Assembly: GCA_946408295.1 (NCBI GenBank)
Contig: CAMJRT010000106.1
Location: 1 to 5,108, forward strand
Length of the DNA stretch: 5,108 bases
Reading direction: 5' to 3'
DNA from: an uncultured Bacteroidales bacterium
GTDB taxonomy: Bacteria; Bacteroidota; Bacteroidia; Bacteroidales; UBA932
Below are positions 1-5,108 of the stretch, one piece after another (within the stretch, counting starts at the first letter, position 1; each line of letters opens with the position of its first letter). The notes beneath the pieces were generated by a model that saw nothing but the letters and a program-made list of their open reading frames with translations, was not told the origin of the DNA and did no database searches. Made by a program: the position numbers and the translations under genes.

Positions 1-1
1 C

Positions 2-1462
2 TACATCGTGATGGGCTTCTTCTTCCGTGCCAATTACAGTTGGAAAGACCGGTACCTCGCGGAGGTCAGCGGCCGTTATGACGGTTCTTCCCGTTTTGCG
101 AAAGGACACCGCTGGGGCTTCTTCCCCTCCTTCTCCCTCGGCTGGAGAGTGAGCGAAGAGGAGTTCTTCGCCCCCGCCCGCGATGTGGTGGACAACCTCA
201 AGATCCGCTTCTCCTACGGCGGACTCGGCAACCAGGCGGCGGTCGGCTATTACGACTACATCCAGACGATTTCCACCGGCAGCCAGATGAACTACTCCTT
301 CGGCGACAGCACCAAGGCCTATTACGCCCAGGAGACCAACCCCAACTCCACCGACCTGACCTGGGAAAAGGTTTACACCTCCAACCTCGGTATCGACCTG
401 GCGATGTTCAAGGGCAAACTCTCCTTCTCCATCGACGGCTATATCCGCGACACCAAGGATATGATTATGCAGGCCAAGGCCTTGCCCTCCACCTACGGTG
501 CTTCGGCCCCGAAGAGCAATTCGGCCGACCTGCGCACTTACGGCGGCGAACTCTCCATCAGTTGGAACGACAGCCACGAAGTCGCGGGAGACCCCTTCCA
601 CTATTACGCAACGGTGGGTCTGGGCGACAATGTTTCTTTCGTCACCCGTTATGACAACCCCAACCGGACCCTCTCTGACCCTTATGTCGGCCAGAAATTG
701 GGCGATATCTGGGGCTACCGCATCGACGGGCTCTTCGCTACGGATGAAGAGGCGAAGAACTACCCTGTCAACCAGGCTATCGTCAACGGGATGATCAATA
801 CGGAAGTGGTGGATCCCGGTTTGCACGCCGGTGACTTGAAATATATGGACTTGGACGGTAACGGAGTCATAGAGAAGACCACCAGCGCCAACGATGTCAA
901 GGATATGGTCATCATCGGCAATTCCCTGCCCCGCCTGAACTACTCCTTCACGCTCGGATTCGACTGGAAAGGCATCGACTTCTCGGTGATGTTCCAAGGT
1001 ATCGGCTGGCAGAACTGGTATCCCGGTATGGACTGTACCCTTTTCTGGGGACCTTACGCCCGACCTTATACTTCTTTCGTCGGCAAGGACTTTATGAGCA
1101 AAGTCTGGTCTGAAGACAATCCGAACGCCTACCTGCCCCGCCCCCGTGGCTACGTAGCCAACAAGGCCGGACGCGAATTGGCGGAGGTCAACGACCGTTA
1201 CCTGCAGAACATCGGCTACCTGCGTCTGAAAAACCTCACCCTGGGCTATTCGCTGCCCAAGAAATGGATGGATGCCATCCATATGCAGAAAATCCGCGTA
1301 TTCTTCTCGGGCGAGAACCTGTTGACCTTTACCGGCCTGAAGAGCAAGTACATCGACCCCGAGCAGGCCGGCGCCTCCAACACCTGGAAACAGTATCGGA
1401 GCAGCGCGCAGGTCTATCCCTACGCGATTACATACACCTTTGGTATTGACATTGTATTTTAA
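2..1462 (+). CDS. susC: SusC/RagA-family TonB-dependent outer-membrane transporter, C-terminal part (5' end outside window)
   Basis: This is the C-terminal ~486 residues of a SusC-type TonB-dependent transporter, the barrel that imports glycan or peptide fragments across the outer membrane using TonB/ExbBD energy. The reading frame is open from base 2 with no start; family members usually have about 1000-1100 residues, so the signal peptide, TonB box, plug and first barrel strands lie upstream. Seen in the fragment: a barrel strand with RYDGSSRF (about residues 25-32), FPSFSLGWRVSEEEFF (41-56), LKIRFSYGGLGNQ (66-78), DLTWEKVYTSNLGIDL (118-133), GDIWGYRIDGLF (234-245), an acidic DLDGNG loop (283-288) that could hold a metal ion, a Trp/Tyr-rich FWGPYARPYTSF stretch (348-359), and the late SusC signature YLRLKNLTLGYSLP (406-419) followed by GENLLTFTG. 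The protein ends in alternating strand residues and a terminal Phe, the usual barrel-assembly signal. It lies 11 bases upstream of susD. The symbol denotes the family; the substrate is unknown. Confidence 0.97.
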   Translation, partial: YIVMGFFFRANYSWKDRYLAEVSGRYDGSSRFAKGHRWGFFPSFSLGWRVSEEEFFAPARDVVDNLKIRFSYGGLGNQAAVGYYDYIQTISTGSQMNYSFGDSTKAYYAQETNPNSTDLTWEKVYTSNLGIDLAMFKGKLSFSIDGYIRDTKDMIMQAKALPSTYGASAPKSNSADLRTYGGELSISWNDSHEVAGDPFHYYATVGLGDNVSFVTRYDNPNRTLSDPYVGQKLGDIWGYRIDGLFATDEEAKNYPVNQAIVNGMINTEVVDPGLHAGDLKYMDLDGNGVIEKTTSANDVKDMVIIGNSLPRLNYSFTLGFDWKGIDFSVMFQGIGWQNWYPGMDCTLFWGPYARPYTSFVGKDFMSKVWSEDNPNAYLPRPRGYVANKAGRELAEVNDRYLQNIGYLRLKNLTLGYSLPKKWMDAIHMQKIRVFFSGENLLTFTGLKSKYIDPEQAGASNTWKQYRSSAQVYPYAITYTFGIDIVF

Positions 1463-1468
1463 AGGAGG
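1463..1468 (+). promoter_or_regulatory. Shine-Dalgarno sequence for the susD-like gene, abutting the susC stop codon
   Basis: AGGAGG follows the susC TAA stop (1460-1462) with no gap. It stands 5 bases before the ATG at 1474 and 8 bases before the ATG at 1477. It is a full match to the anti-Shine-Dalgarno core, which is notable because Bacteroidota genes generally rely little on this pairing. A ribosome terminating on susC would sit over this site, so translational coupling of the SusC and SusD products is a reasonable inference. Spacing alone slightly favours the second ATG. Confidence 0.75.
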
Positions 1469-1473
1469 ACAAG

Positions 1474-3222
1474 ATGATGAAAAATTACAGAAAATATATT
1501 CTCCTGCTGCTTGCCCTCAGCCCCCTCTTCGCCGCTTGTGACAAGATGCTGGACGTCACGCCCAAGGACAGACTGACGCCGAGTGATTATTTCAAGGACG
1601 AGAATGAGCTTGAGCTCTATTCCAACCGTTTTTACAACAACATCCTCCCCGGCGGAGCGACTATTTATAAAGAGATAGGCGACAATATGATCTGGACGCC
1701 GCTCGAGAATGAAATCAGTTGCCAGCGCACCGTGCCCGAAGAGGGCGGCGGTTATACTTTCACCGCCCTGCGCCAGGTCAACTTCTTCCTGGAAAATGTG
1801 GGCAACTGCCCGGACAAGAAAGCGGTGGCCAAGTACCGGGGCATCGCCAAGTTCTTCCGCGCGTACTTCTATTTTGAAATGGTCAAACGCTTCGGCGACG
1901 TCCCCTGGATCGACCACGTTCCCGCTTCGGACGACCCCGACCTGTACAAGCCCCGTGACTCCCGCGAAGTGGTGATGGACCACATCCTGCAGGACCTCGA
2001 TGAGGCCATCGTCGACCTGGAGAAGACCAAGAGCAAGAAGAATGTGTACCGCGTCCACTGGTGGACGGCCCAGGCGCTCAAGTCCCGCGTGGGACTCTTC
2101 GAGGGCACGTTCCGCAAGTACCACGGCCTCGGCAATTATGAAAAATACCTCAATGCCTGCGTAGAGGCTTCCGAAAGTTTCCTTTCCGGCGGATACTCCC
2201 TCGGAGACAGTTACCGCGAAATCTTCATCGCCAACAACGCCAGCAAAGAGTACATCTTCGCCCGCGACTATGACCGTACCATCGACTTGAACAACGGCGT
2301 GTACAACACGTTCAACTCCTCCGGACAGGGACGCGCGAGTTTCACCCGCAAGTTCATCAACACCTACCTGATGGCTGACGGCACGCGCTTCACCGACCAG
2401 CCCGGCTGGAAGACCATGGAATTCAAGGACGAAATCAAAAATCGGGACGGACGGCTCGTCCAGACTATCCGTACCGGAAACGGCCTGAATTTCAGCGTGT
2501 GCCTGACCGGCTACCAGCCGATGAAATACATCGCCGACGAGGCTTTCTTCAGCACGGAGCACGCCTACAACGACCTGCCCCTCTTCCGCCTTCCCGAGAT
2601 GTATCTCAACTATGCGGAAGCGAAGGCCGAGTTGAACACCCTCACGCAGGACGACCTGGACATCAGTGTCAACAAGTTGCGCGAGCGTGCCGGCTTCCAG
2701 CCCGCCGGCTTCCTCAATATGGCGACAGCCAATGCCAACCCTGATCCCTACCTTTGCAGCGCCGAGACCGGCTACGGCAATCTGGGCGCCCTCAACACCA
2801 TCAACAAGGGCGTTATCCTGGAGATTCGCCGGGAGCGCACCATCGAACTCGTGCAGGAATCCCACCAGCGCTACTACGACCTGATGCGCTGGAAAGAAGG
2901 GCAATGCATCACCCAGGATTTCGAAGGCATCTACATCCCCGCCGGCAAGCTCAACCAAGCATATGACGTGGACGGTGACGGCAATGATGACATCTGCGTG
3001 TATAATACCCCCGACCGTCCCAGCGGCGTCAACGTCCCCACCTATATCAAGCTTGGAGGCGACGGCATCAAACTCAACGGCAACAGCGGGGAATCCGGGA
3101 ATATGGTGTTTTTCAGTTTCCTCACCCGCGTTTGGAACGAGGACCGCGACTATCTGTATCCGATTCCCAATGAGGACGTCGTCCTGACAGGCGGGGTTGT
3201 CAAACAAAACCCCGGCTGGTAA
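1474..3222 (+). CDS. susD: SusD/RagB-family nutrient-binding outer-membrane lipoprotein
   Basis: A complete 582-residue SusD-type lipoprotein, the surface lid that binds ligand and sits on the SusC barrel. Residues 1-21 form a lipoprotein signal peptide (short basic start, LLLL core) ending in LFAAC, so Cys22 is the likely lipidated residue. Family features in order: LDVTPKDRLTPSDYF just after the Cys (26-40); the first TPR-like helix with RGIAKFFRAYFYFEMVKRFGD, 122-142, then VPW; PRDSREVVMDHILQDLDEAI (160-179); WTAQALKSRVGLFEGTF (197-213); DLPLFRLPEMYLNYAEAKAEL (367-387); the IRRERTIEL...RYYDLMRWK signature (451-474); and the closing LYPIPNEDVV...QNPGW (561-582). An acidic DVDGDGNDD loop at 498-506 could bind calcium. 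The length is typical of the family (about 500-650). Start: two consecutive ATGs, 1474 and 1477, both served by the same Shine-Dalgarno; the first is given. The gene sits 11 bases after susC and 15 bases before the next start, so co-transcription is likely. The ligand cannot be named from the sequence. Confidence 0.97.
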   Translation: MMKNYRKYILLLLALSPLFAACDKMLDVTPKDRLTPSDYFKDENELELYSNRFYNNILPGGATIYKEIGDNMIWTPLENEISCQRTVPEEGGGYTFTALRQVNFFLENVGNCPDKKAVAKYRGIAKFFRAYFYFEMVKRFGDVPWIDHVPASDDPDLYKPRDSREVVMDHILQDLDEAIVDLEKTKSKKNVYRVHWWTAQALKSRVGLFEGTFRKYHGLGNYEKYLNACVEASESFLSGGYSLGDSYREIFIANNASKEYIFARDYDRTIDLNNGVYNTFNSSGQGRASFTRKFINTYLMADGTRFTDQPGWKTMEFKDEIKNRDGRLVQTIRTGNGLNFSVCLTGYQPMKYIADEAFFSTEHAYNDLPLFRLPEMYLNYAEAKAELNTLTQDDLDISVNKLRERAGFQPAGFLNMATANANPDPYLCSAETGYGNLGALNTINKGVILEIRRERTIELVQESHQRYYDLMRWKEGQCITQDFEGIYIPAGKLNQAYDVDGDGNDDICVYNTPDRPSGVNVPTYIKLGGDGIKLNGNSGESGNMVFFSFLTRVWNEDRDYLYPIPNEDVVLTGGVVKQNPGW

Positions 3223-3227
3223 AAGAT

Positions 3228-3232
3228 GGAGG
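3228..3232 (+). promoter_or_regulatory. Shine-Dalgarno sequence deciding the start of the GLUG lipoprotein gene
   Basis: GGAGG lies 5 bases before the ATG at 3238 and 8 bases before the ATG at 3241, the same geometry as in front of the susD-like gene. It also overlaps an earlier in-frame ATG at 3226. Using that codon would place the ribosome on top of the Shine-Dalgarno and would add four residues (MEEK) before the lipoprotein signal, so 3238 or 3241 is preferred. Confidence 0.7.
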
Positions 3233-3237
3233 AAAAG

Positions 3238-5108
3238 ATGATGAAAAAGACATTGCATACAATCCTTTTGGCAGGCGTACTGGTCTGGGGACTCTCTCTG
3301 GGCACCTCCTGCAAGAAATACAACCCTTTCGACTCCTACAATCACGCCGGATTCGAACGCGAAGACACGGGCGGCAAGCCCGGCAAGGGCGGCCTGTTTG
3401 CGGACGGCTACGGAACGGAGGAATCTCCCTACGGCATCGCCACGGCCCAGCACTTGAAGAATATGTCCCGGGCGCTGGTCGATGAGGAAATGATTTATTT
3501 CCGTTTGCTCGACGACATCGACCTCAGCGGCGTGAACTGGGCGGCCCTCAACCCGACCGACCCTTATAAGAAGTTCATCGACTTCGACGGCAACGGACAC
3601 GTCATTATCAACCTCACCACGAGTTCCCAAGCCTATGGCAGTTTCTTCGGCGTGCTCTGTGGCAATTGCTACGACGTAGGGTTCCTGAATGCCAACATCC
3701 AGTCGTCCAGGGCCGGCGGTGTCATCGGCGGTTATATAGGCCTCGCCTCCCCTTCCGACGACTCCTTTACGGGCCGGGTCGAGCGGGTCTATGTGACCGG
3801 TTCCGTCACGGCCAACGGCGACGGGGGCGGCATCTGCGGCAACCTCGGCAAGATGGTCGATATGACCCCTTGCGTCATCTCGGACTGCTATTCGCTGGCT
3901 GATGTCAGCGGCACCAATGCCGGCGGACTGGCCGGCCGCGTGCTCAGCGGTTCGCGTATCGAGCGCAGTTATGCGTGCGGAGAAGTCATCACGGCCAAGA
4001 AAGCCGACGCCACCTACTACGGCGGCGGCATCGTCGGCTCGCTCAACGGCGGCACACTCTCCAATGTCATCGCTTGGAATAGTTCGGTCAGAGGTGACAA
4101 GGTCGGTACCGTCTATGGCAACAAGCAATCCGGAAGCCTGGTCGAAAATGGCTACGCTGTATCCGGATTGCCCACCATCGGAACGATTATCGCCCAGGAG
4201 AATGTGAGCAGCAAGGACGCGGCCGGCCTTCAGGCGGTCGCGACCGCCTGGGGAAACATCAAGGACTGCGGCTGGTATCCCGACGGAGCCATTTCCAACG
4301 GCTTCCCCATCTGCAAATGGCAGGAGGCCCGTGGAGACTACGCCCTCTATTCGGGACACGGAGGCCCCGCTCCCTCATACGACCCCGGATTCAAGAGCGG
4401 CAGCGGCACCGAGACCGACCCGTATATTATCGAAAACATGGACCACCTGCGTTCAATGCACGATTTGCTGGAGACCGGACACGAGTACTGGCTCCGTCTG
4501 GACGGAGATGTGAATCTCATGGCCTTGCCTCAATGGGATCCCATCAATGCAGAATCCCCTTACGGCATCAAGATTCACTTTGACGGCAACAACCACAAGA
4601 TTTCCAACCTGAAATCCAGCAACTGCACCTATGCCAGTTTCTTCGGCGTACTCAACGGCGAATGCAAAAATCTGACGATGGAGAATTGCACGGTGACGAC
4701 CAACACCCGCGCCTGCGGCATTCTCGGCGGCTTTGCCGGCACCACCGGCGGATTGACGGCCAGCGTAAGCAATGTCAAGATTGTCGACGGCACCGTCAAC
4801 AGCACCGCCGGCGCCCCCTGCGGTCTGCTCTTCGGCAACGCCGCCAACGCGACCATCAGCGGCTGCACCGTGAGCGGCACCCTCACCTCCACCAACAGCA
4901 GCGAGACGACCGGCGACCACGGCTGCGGCGGACTGATTGGAAAAGCCTCTGCCGGCACTTCCGTCACAAATTGTACCAACAATGCGAGCGTAAGCGGATC
5001 GCGCCTGGTGGGCGGCGTCATCGGCTATGTCAACGGAAGCGGGATTACCGTGACGGGCTGTACCAACAACGGTCCGGTCACGGGCGCCAGCAGCGGAAAG
5101 GCGCAGGG
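3238..5108 (+). CDS. Large two-module GLUG-repeat lipoprotein, likely surface adhesin or ligand-binding protein (3' end outside window)
   Basis: The frame is open to the window edge, giving 623 residues without a stop. Residues 1-24 look like a lipoprotein signal (MMKK start, hydrophobic core, LGTSC), with Cys25 lipidated; a short Gly/Lys linker (GGKPGKGG, 45-52) follows. The rest is a duplicated architecture. Unit 1 has a head (57-165) with GTEESPYGIATAQHLKNM, FDGNGHVI and YGSFFGVL, four GLUG-like repeats (about 159-286), and a closing GFPICKW (355-361), a common end of GLUG arrays. Unit 2 repeats the head (388-498; GTETDPYIIENMDHLRSM, FDGNNHKI, YASFFGVL) and at least four more repeats (492-616) before the cut. 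GLUG motifs form beta-rich, probably solenoid-like structures found in secreted and surface proteins of Bacteroidota and Firmicutes. I see no catalytic motif, so binding or adhesion is inferred. The position after susCD resembles that of SusE/F-type surface binders. Cysteines are frequent (17 in total). An immediate acidic surface-export signal after Cys25 is absent (KKYNPFD), so surface display is likely but unproven. Confidence 0.9.
   Translation, partial: MMKKTLHTILLAGVLVWGLSLGTSCKKYNPFDSYNHAGFEREDTGGKPGKGGLFADGYGTEESPYGIATAQHLKNMSRALVDEEMIYFRLLDDIDLSGVNWAALNPTDPYKKFIDFDGNGHVIINLTTSSQAYGSFFGVLCGNCYDVGFLNANIQSSRAGGVIGGYIGLASPSDDSFTGRVERVYVTGSVTANGDGGGICGNLGKMVDMTPCVISDCYSLADVSGTNAGGLAGRVLSGSRIERSYACGEVITAKKADATYYGGGIVGSLNGGTLSNVIAWNSSVRGDKVGTVYGNKQSGSLVENGYAVSGLPTIGTIIAQENVSSKDAAGLQAVATAWGNIKDCGWYPDGAISNGFPICKWQEARGDYALYSGHGGPAPSYDPGFKSGSGTETDPYIIENMDHLRSMHDLLETGHEYWLRLDGDVNLMALPQWDPINAESPYGIKIHFDGNNHKISNLKSSNCTYASFFGVLNGECKNLTMENCTVTTNTRACGILGGFAGTTGGLTASVSNVKIVDGTVNSTAGAPCGLLFGNAANATISGCTVSGTLTSTNSSETTGDHGCGGLIGKASAGTSVTNCTNNASVSGSRLVGGVIGYVNGSGITVTGCTNNGPVTGASSGKAQ
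3406..3732 (+). repeat. Protein-level repeat, head module copy A of the GLUG lipoprotein
   Basis: Residues 57-165 of the lipoprotein. They align with residues 388-498 at an offset of 331-333 residues with few gaps. Shared landmarks are GxGTExxPY, a helix ending HLKNM/HLRSM, a Y-x-x-x-L-x-x-D-[IV]-[DN]-L strand, FDGNGH/FDGNNH, Y-x-SFFGVL and a closing GxxGG. The best DNA-level match is 24 of 27 bases, 3631-3657 against 4628-4654, around the SFFGVL codons. Elsewhere the copies have diverged at DNA level, so the duplication is old. Confidence 0.85.
3712..4095 (+). repeat. GLUG-like repeat array 1 (about four units)
   Basis: Residues 159-286 carry four successive units, each opening with a Gly-Gly-[hydrophobic]-x-Gly core: GGVIGG (160-165), GGGICG (196-201), GGLAG (229-233) and GGGIVG (262-267). 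Each is followed by a strand of the form 'I-x-x-[SCV]-[YI]-x-x-[AG]-x-V', for example ISDCYSLADV and IERSYACGEV. This is the usual GLUG pattern. The first two units contain insertions (SPSDDSFTGR and GKMVDMTP), making the units unequal in length. Confidence 0.82.
4231..4250. repeat. Perfect 20-bp palindrome inside the GLUG lipoprotein gene
   Basis: CAGGCGGTCG is followed directly by its exact reverse complement CGACCGCCTG. As RNA it could form an 8-bp GC-rich stem closed by a CGCG loop, extendable by two G-U pairs and a C-G pair. It lies in codons for residues 332-339 (QAVATAWG), in the non-GLUG stretch between array 1 and the closing tryptophan segment. No U-run follows, so it is not a terminator. 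Whether it has a function is unknown. Confidence 0.6.
4399..4731 (+). repeat. Protein-level repeat, head module copy B of the GLUG lipoprotein
   Basis: Residues 388-498, the second copy of the head described at 3406-3732. It is preceded by a Gly/Pro/Ser linker (SGHGGPAPSYDPG, 372-384) that separates the two units and follows the closing GFPICKW of unit 1. Differences from copy A include an LPQWDPINAESP stretch in place of NWAALNPTDP and a two-residue net insertion. Confidence 0.85.
4711..5085 (+). repeat. GLUG-like repeat array 2 (at least four units, continuing toward the window edge)
   Basis: Residues 492-616 hold four units: CGILGGFAG (493-501), CGLLFGNA (528-535), CGGLIGKA (563-570) and VGGVIGYV (591-598). 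Three are followed by a regular strand with a fixed Cys-Thr: ISGCTVSGTL, VTNCTNNASV and VTGCTNNGPV. The last two units are close to the same length; the 11-base match TGTACCAACAA recurs 87 bases (29 codons) apart at 4972 and 5059. The array is cut by the window end, and by analogy with unit 1 a closing aromatic segment is expected further on. Confidence 0.82.

Noticed and set aside
498..794. 98-residue alternative + frame within susC, and similar short + frames inside susD and the GLUG gene
   Set aside because: They are out-of-frame readings inside strong genes, rich in R, P, S and T, with no ribosome binding site or domain.
1264..1282. Perfect 8-bp inverted repeat with a 3-base spacer (ATGGATGG...CCATCCAT) in susC
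   Set aside because: It is short and lies in coding sequence for a segment near KKWMDAIHMQ; no U-run or regulatory context, so chance is a sufficient explanation.
1463..1473. Possible promoter or terminator between susC and susD
   Set aside because: Only 11 bases separate the genes, fully occupied by the Shine-Dalgarno and its spacer; the same holds for the 15 bases at 3223-3237. No hairpin with a T-run is present in either.
3226..3237. Earlier in-frame ATG for the GLUG lipoprotein
   Set aside because: It overlaps the Shine-Dalgarno that serves the later ATGs, and it would add acidic residues (MEEK) before a normal MMKK lipoprotein signal.
1459..4359. 966-residue minus-strand open frame as a possible gene
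   Set aside because: It is codon-for-codon antisense to two well-supported genes. Its composition (rich in V, A, G, D, E with no recognisable domain) is what reverse-complemented GC-biased codons give, and it crosses the boundary between two operon genes.
4453..5021. Minus-strand open frames of 155 and 130 residues
   Set aside because: Both lie wholly opposite the GLUG repeat region, are low-complexity in composition, and show no homology I recognise; they are shadows of the GC-rich repeats.
3406..5085. CRISPR-like or satellite DNA repeats in the Gly-rich region
   Set aside because: The periodicity is at protein level within one open frame, with diverged DNA and variable unit length; there are no conserved direct repeats with unique spacers.

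Overview
The window is a stretch of a Bacteroidota (most likely Bacteroidales) chromosome. It carries three consecutive genes on the + strand that are packed as one operon. The taxonomic call rests on a SusC/SusD outer-membrane nutrient-uptake pair followed by a third lipoprotein gene, the layout of a polysaccharide utilization locus (PUL). The DNA looks GC-rich by eye, with C- or G-ending codons favoured, and strong purine-rich Shine-Dalgarno sequences precede both complete starts. This suits a high-GC gut-type Bacteroidales rather than a low-GC Bacteroides, but the sequence does not settle genus or species.

Layout: (1) 2-1462 is the C-terminal ~486 residues of a SusC-family TonB-dependent transporter, cut by the left edge. 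(2) After 11 bases, 1474-3222 is a complete 582-residue SusD/RagB-family lipoprotein. (3) After 15 bases (counted to the chosen start), 3238 to the right edge is the first 623 residues of a large lipoprotein. It is built of two copies of a module (a 'FDGNGH...FFGVL' head followed by four GLUG-like beta repeats). The second copy is still incomplete at the window edge. There are no gaps over 300 bases without a gene, and I saw no tRNA, rRNA, CRISPR array, insertion sequence or factor-independent terminator.

Working together: SusC should form the outer-membrane barrel and SusD its surface lid, which together capture and import an oligosaccharide or peptide with TonB energy. The third protein sits where accessory surface-binding lipoproteins (SusE/SusF-like) usually sit. 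It may be a surface adhesin or ligand-binding protein for the same nutrient, but its ligand cannot be read from the sequence. No glycoside hydrolase, protease, regulator or sigma/anti-sigma gene is visible, so the substrate is unknown.

The points most worth a second look are the duplicated GLUG module with its recurring cysteines, a perfect 20-bp palindrome inside that gene, and a near-identical translation-initiation cassette in front of genes 2 and 3. A 966-codon antisense open frame is best explained as a codon-usage shadow. I did not find convincing evidence of a wholly new system.
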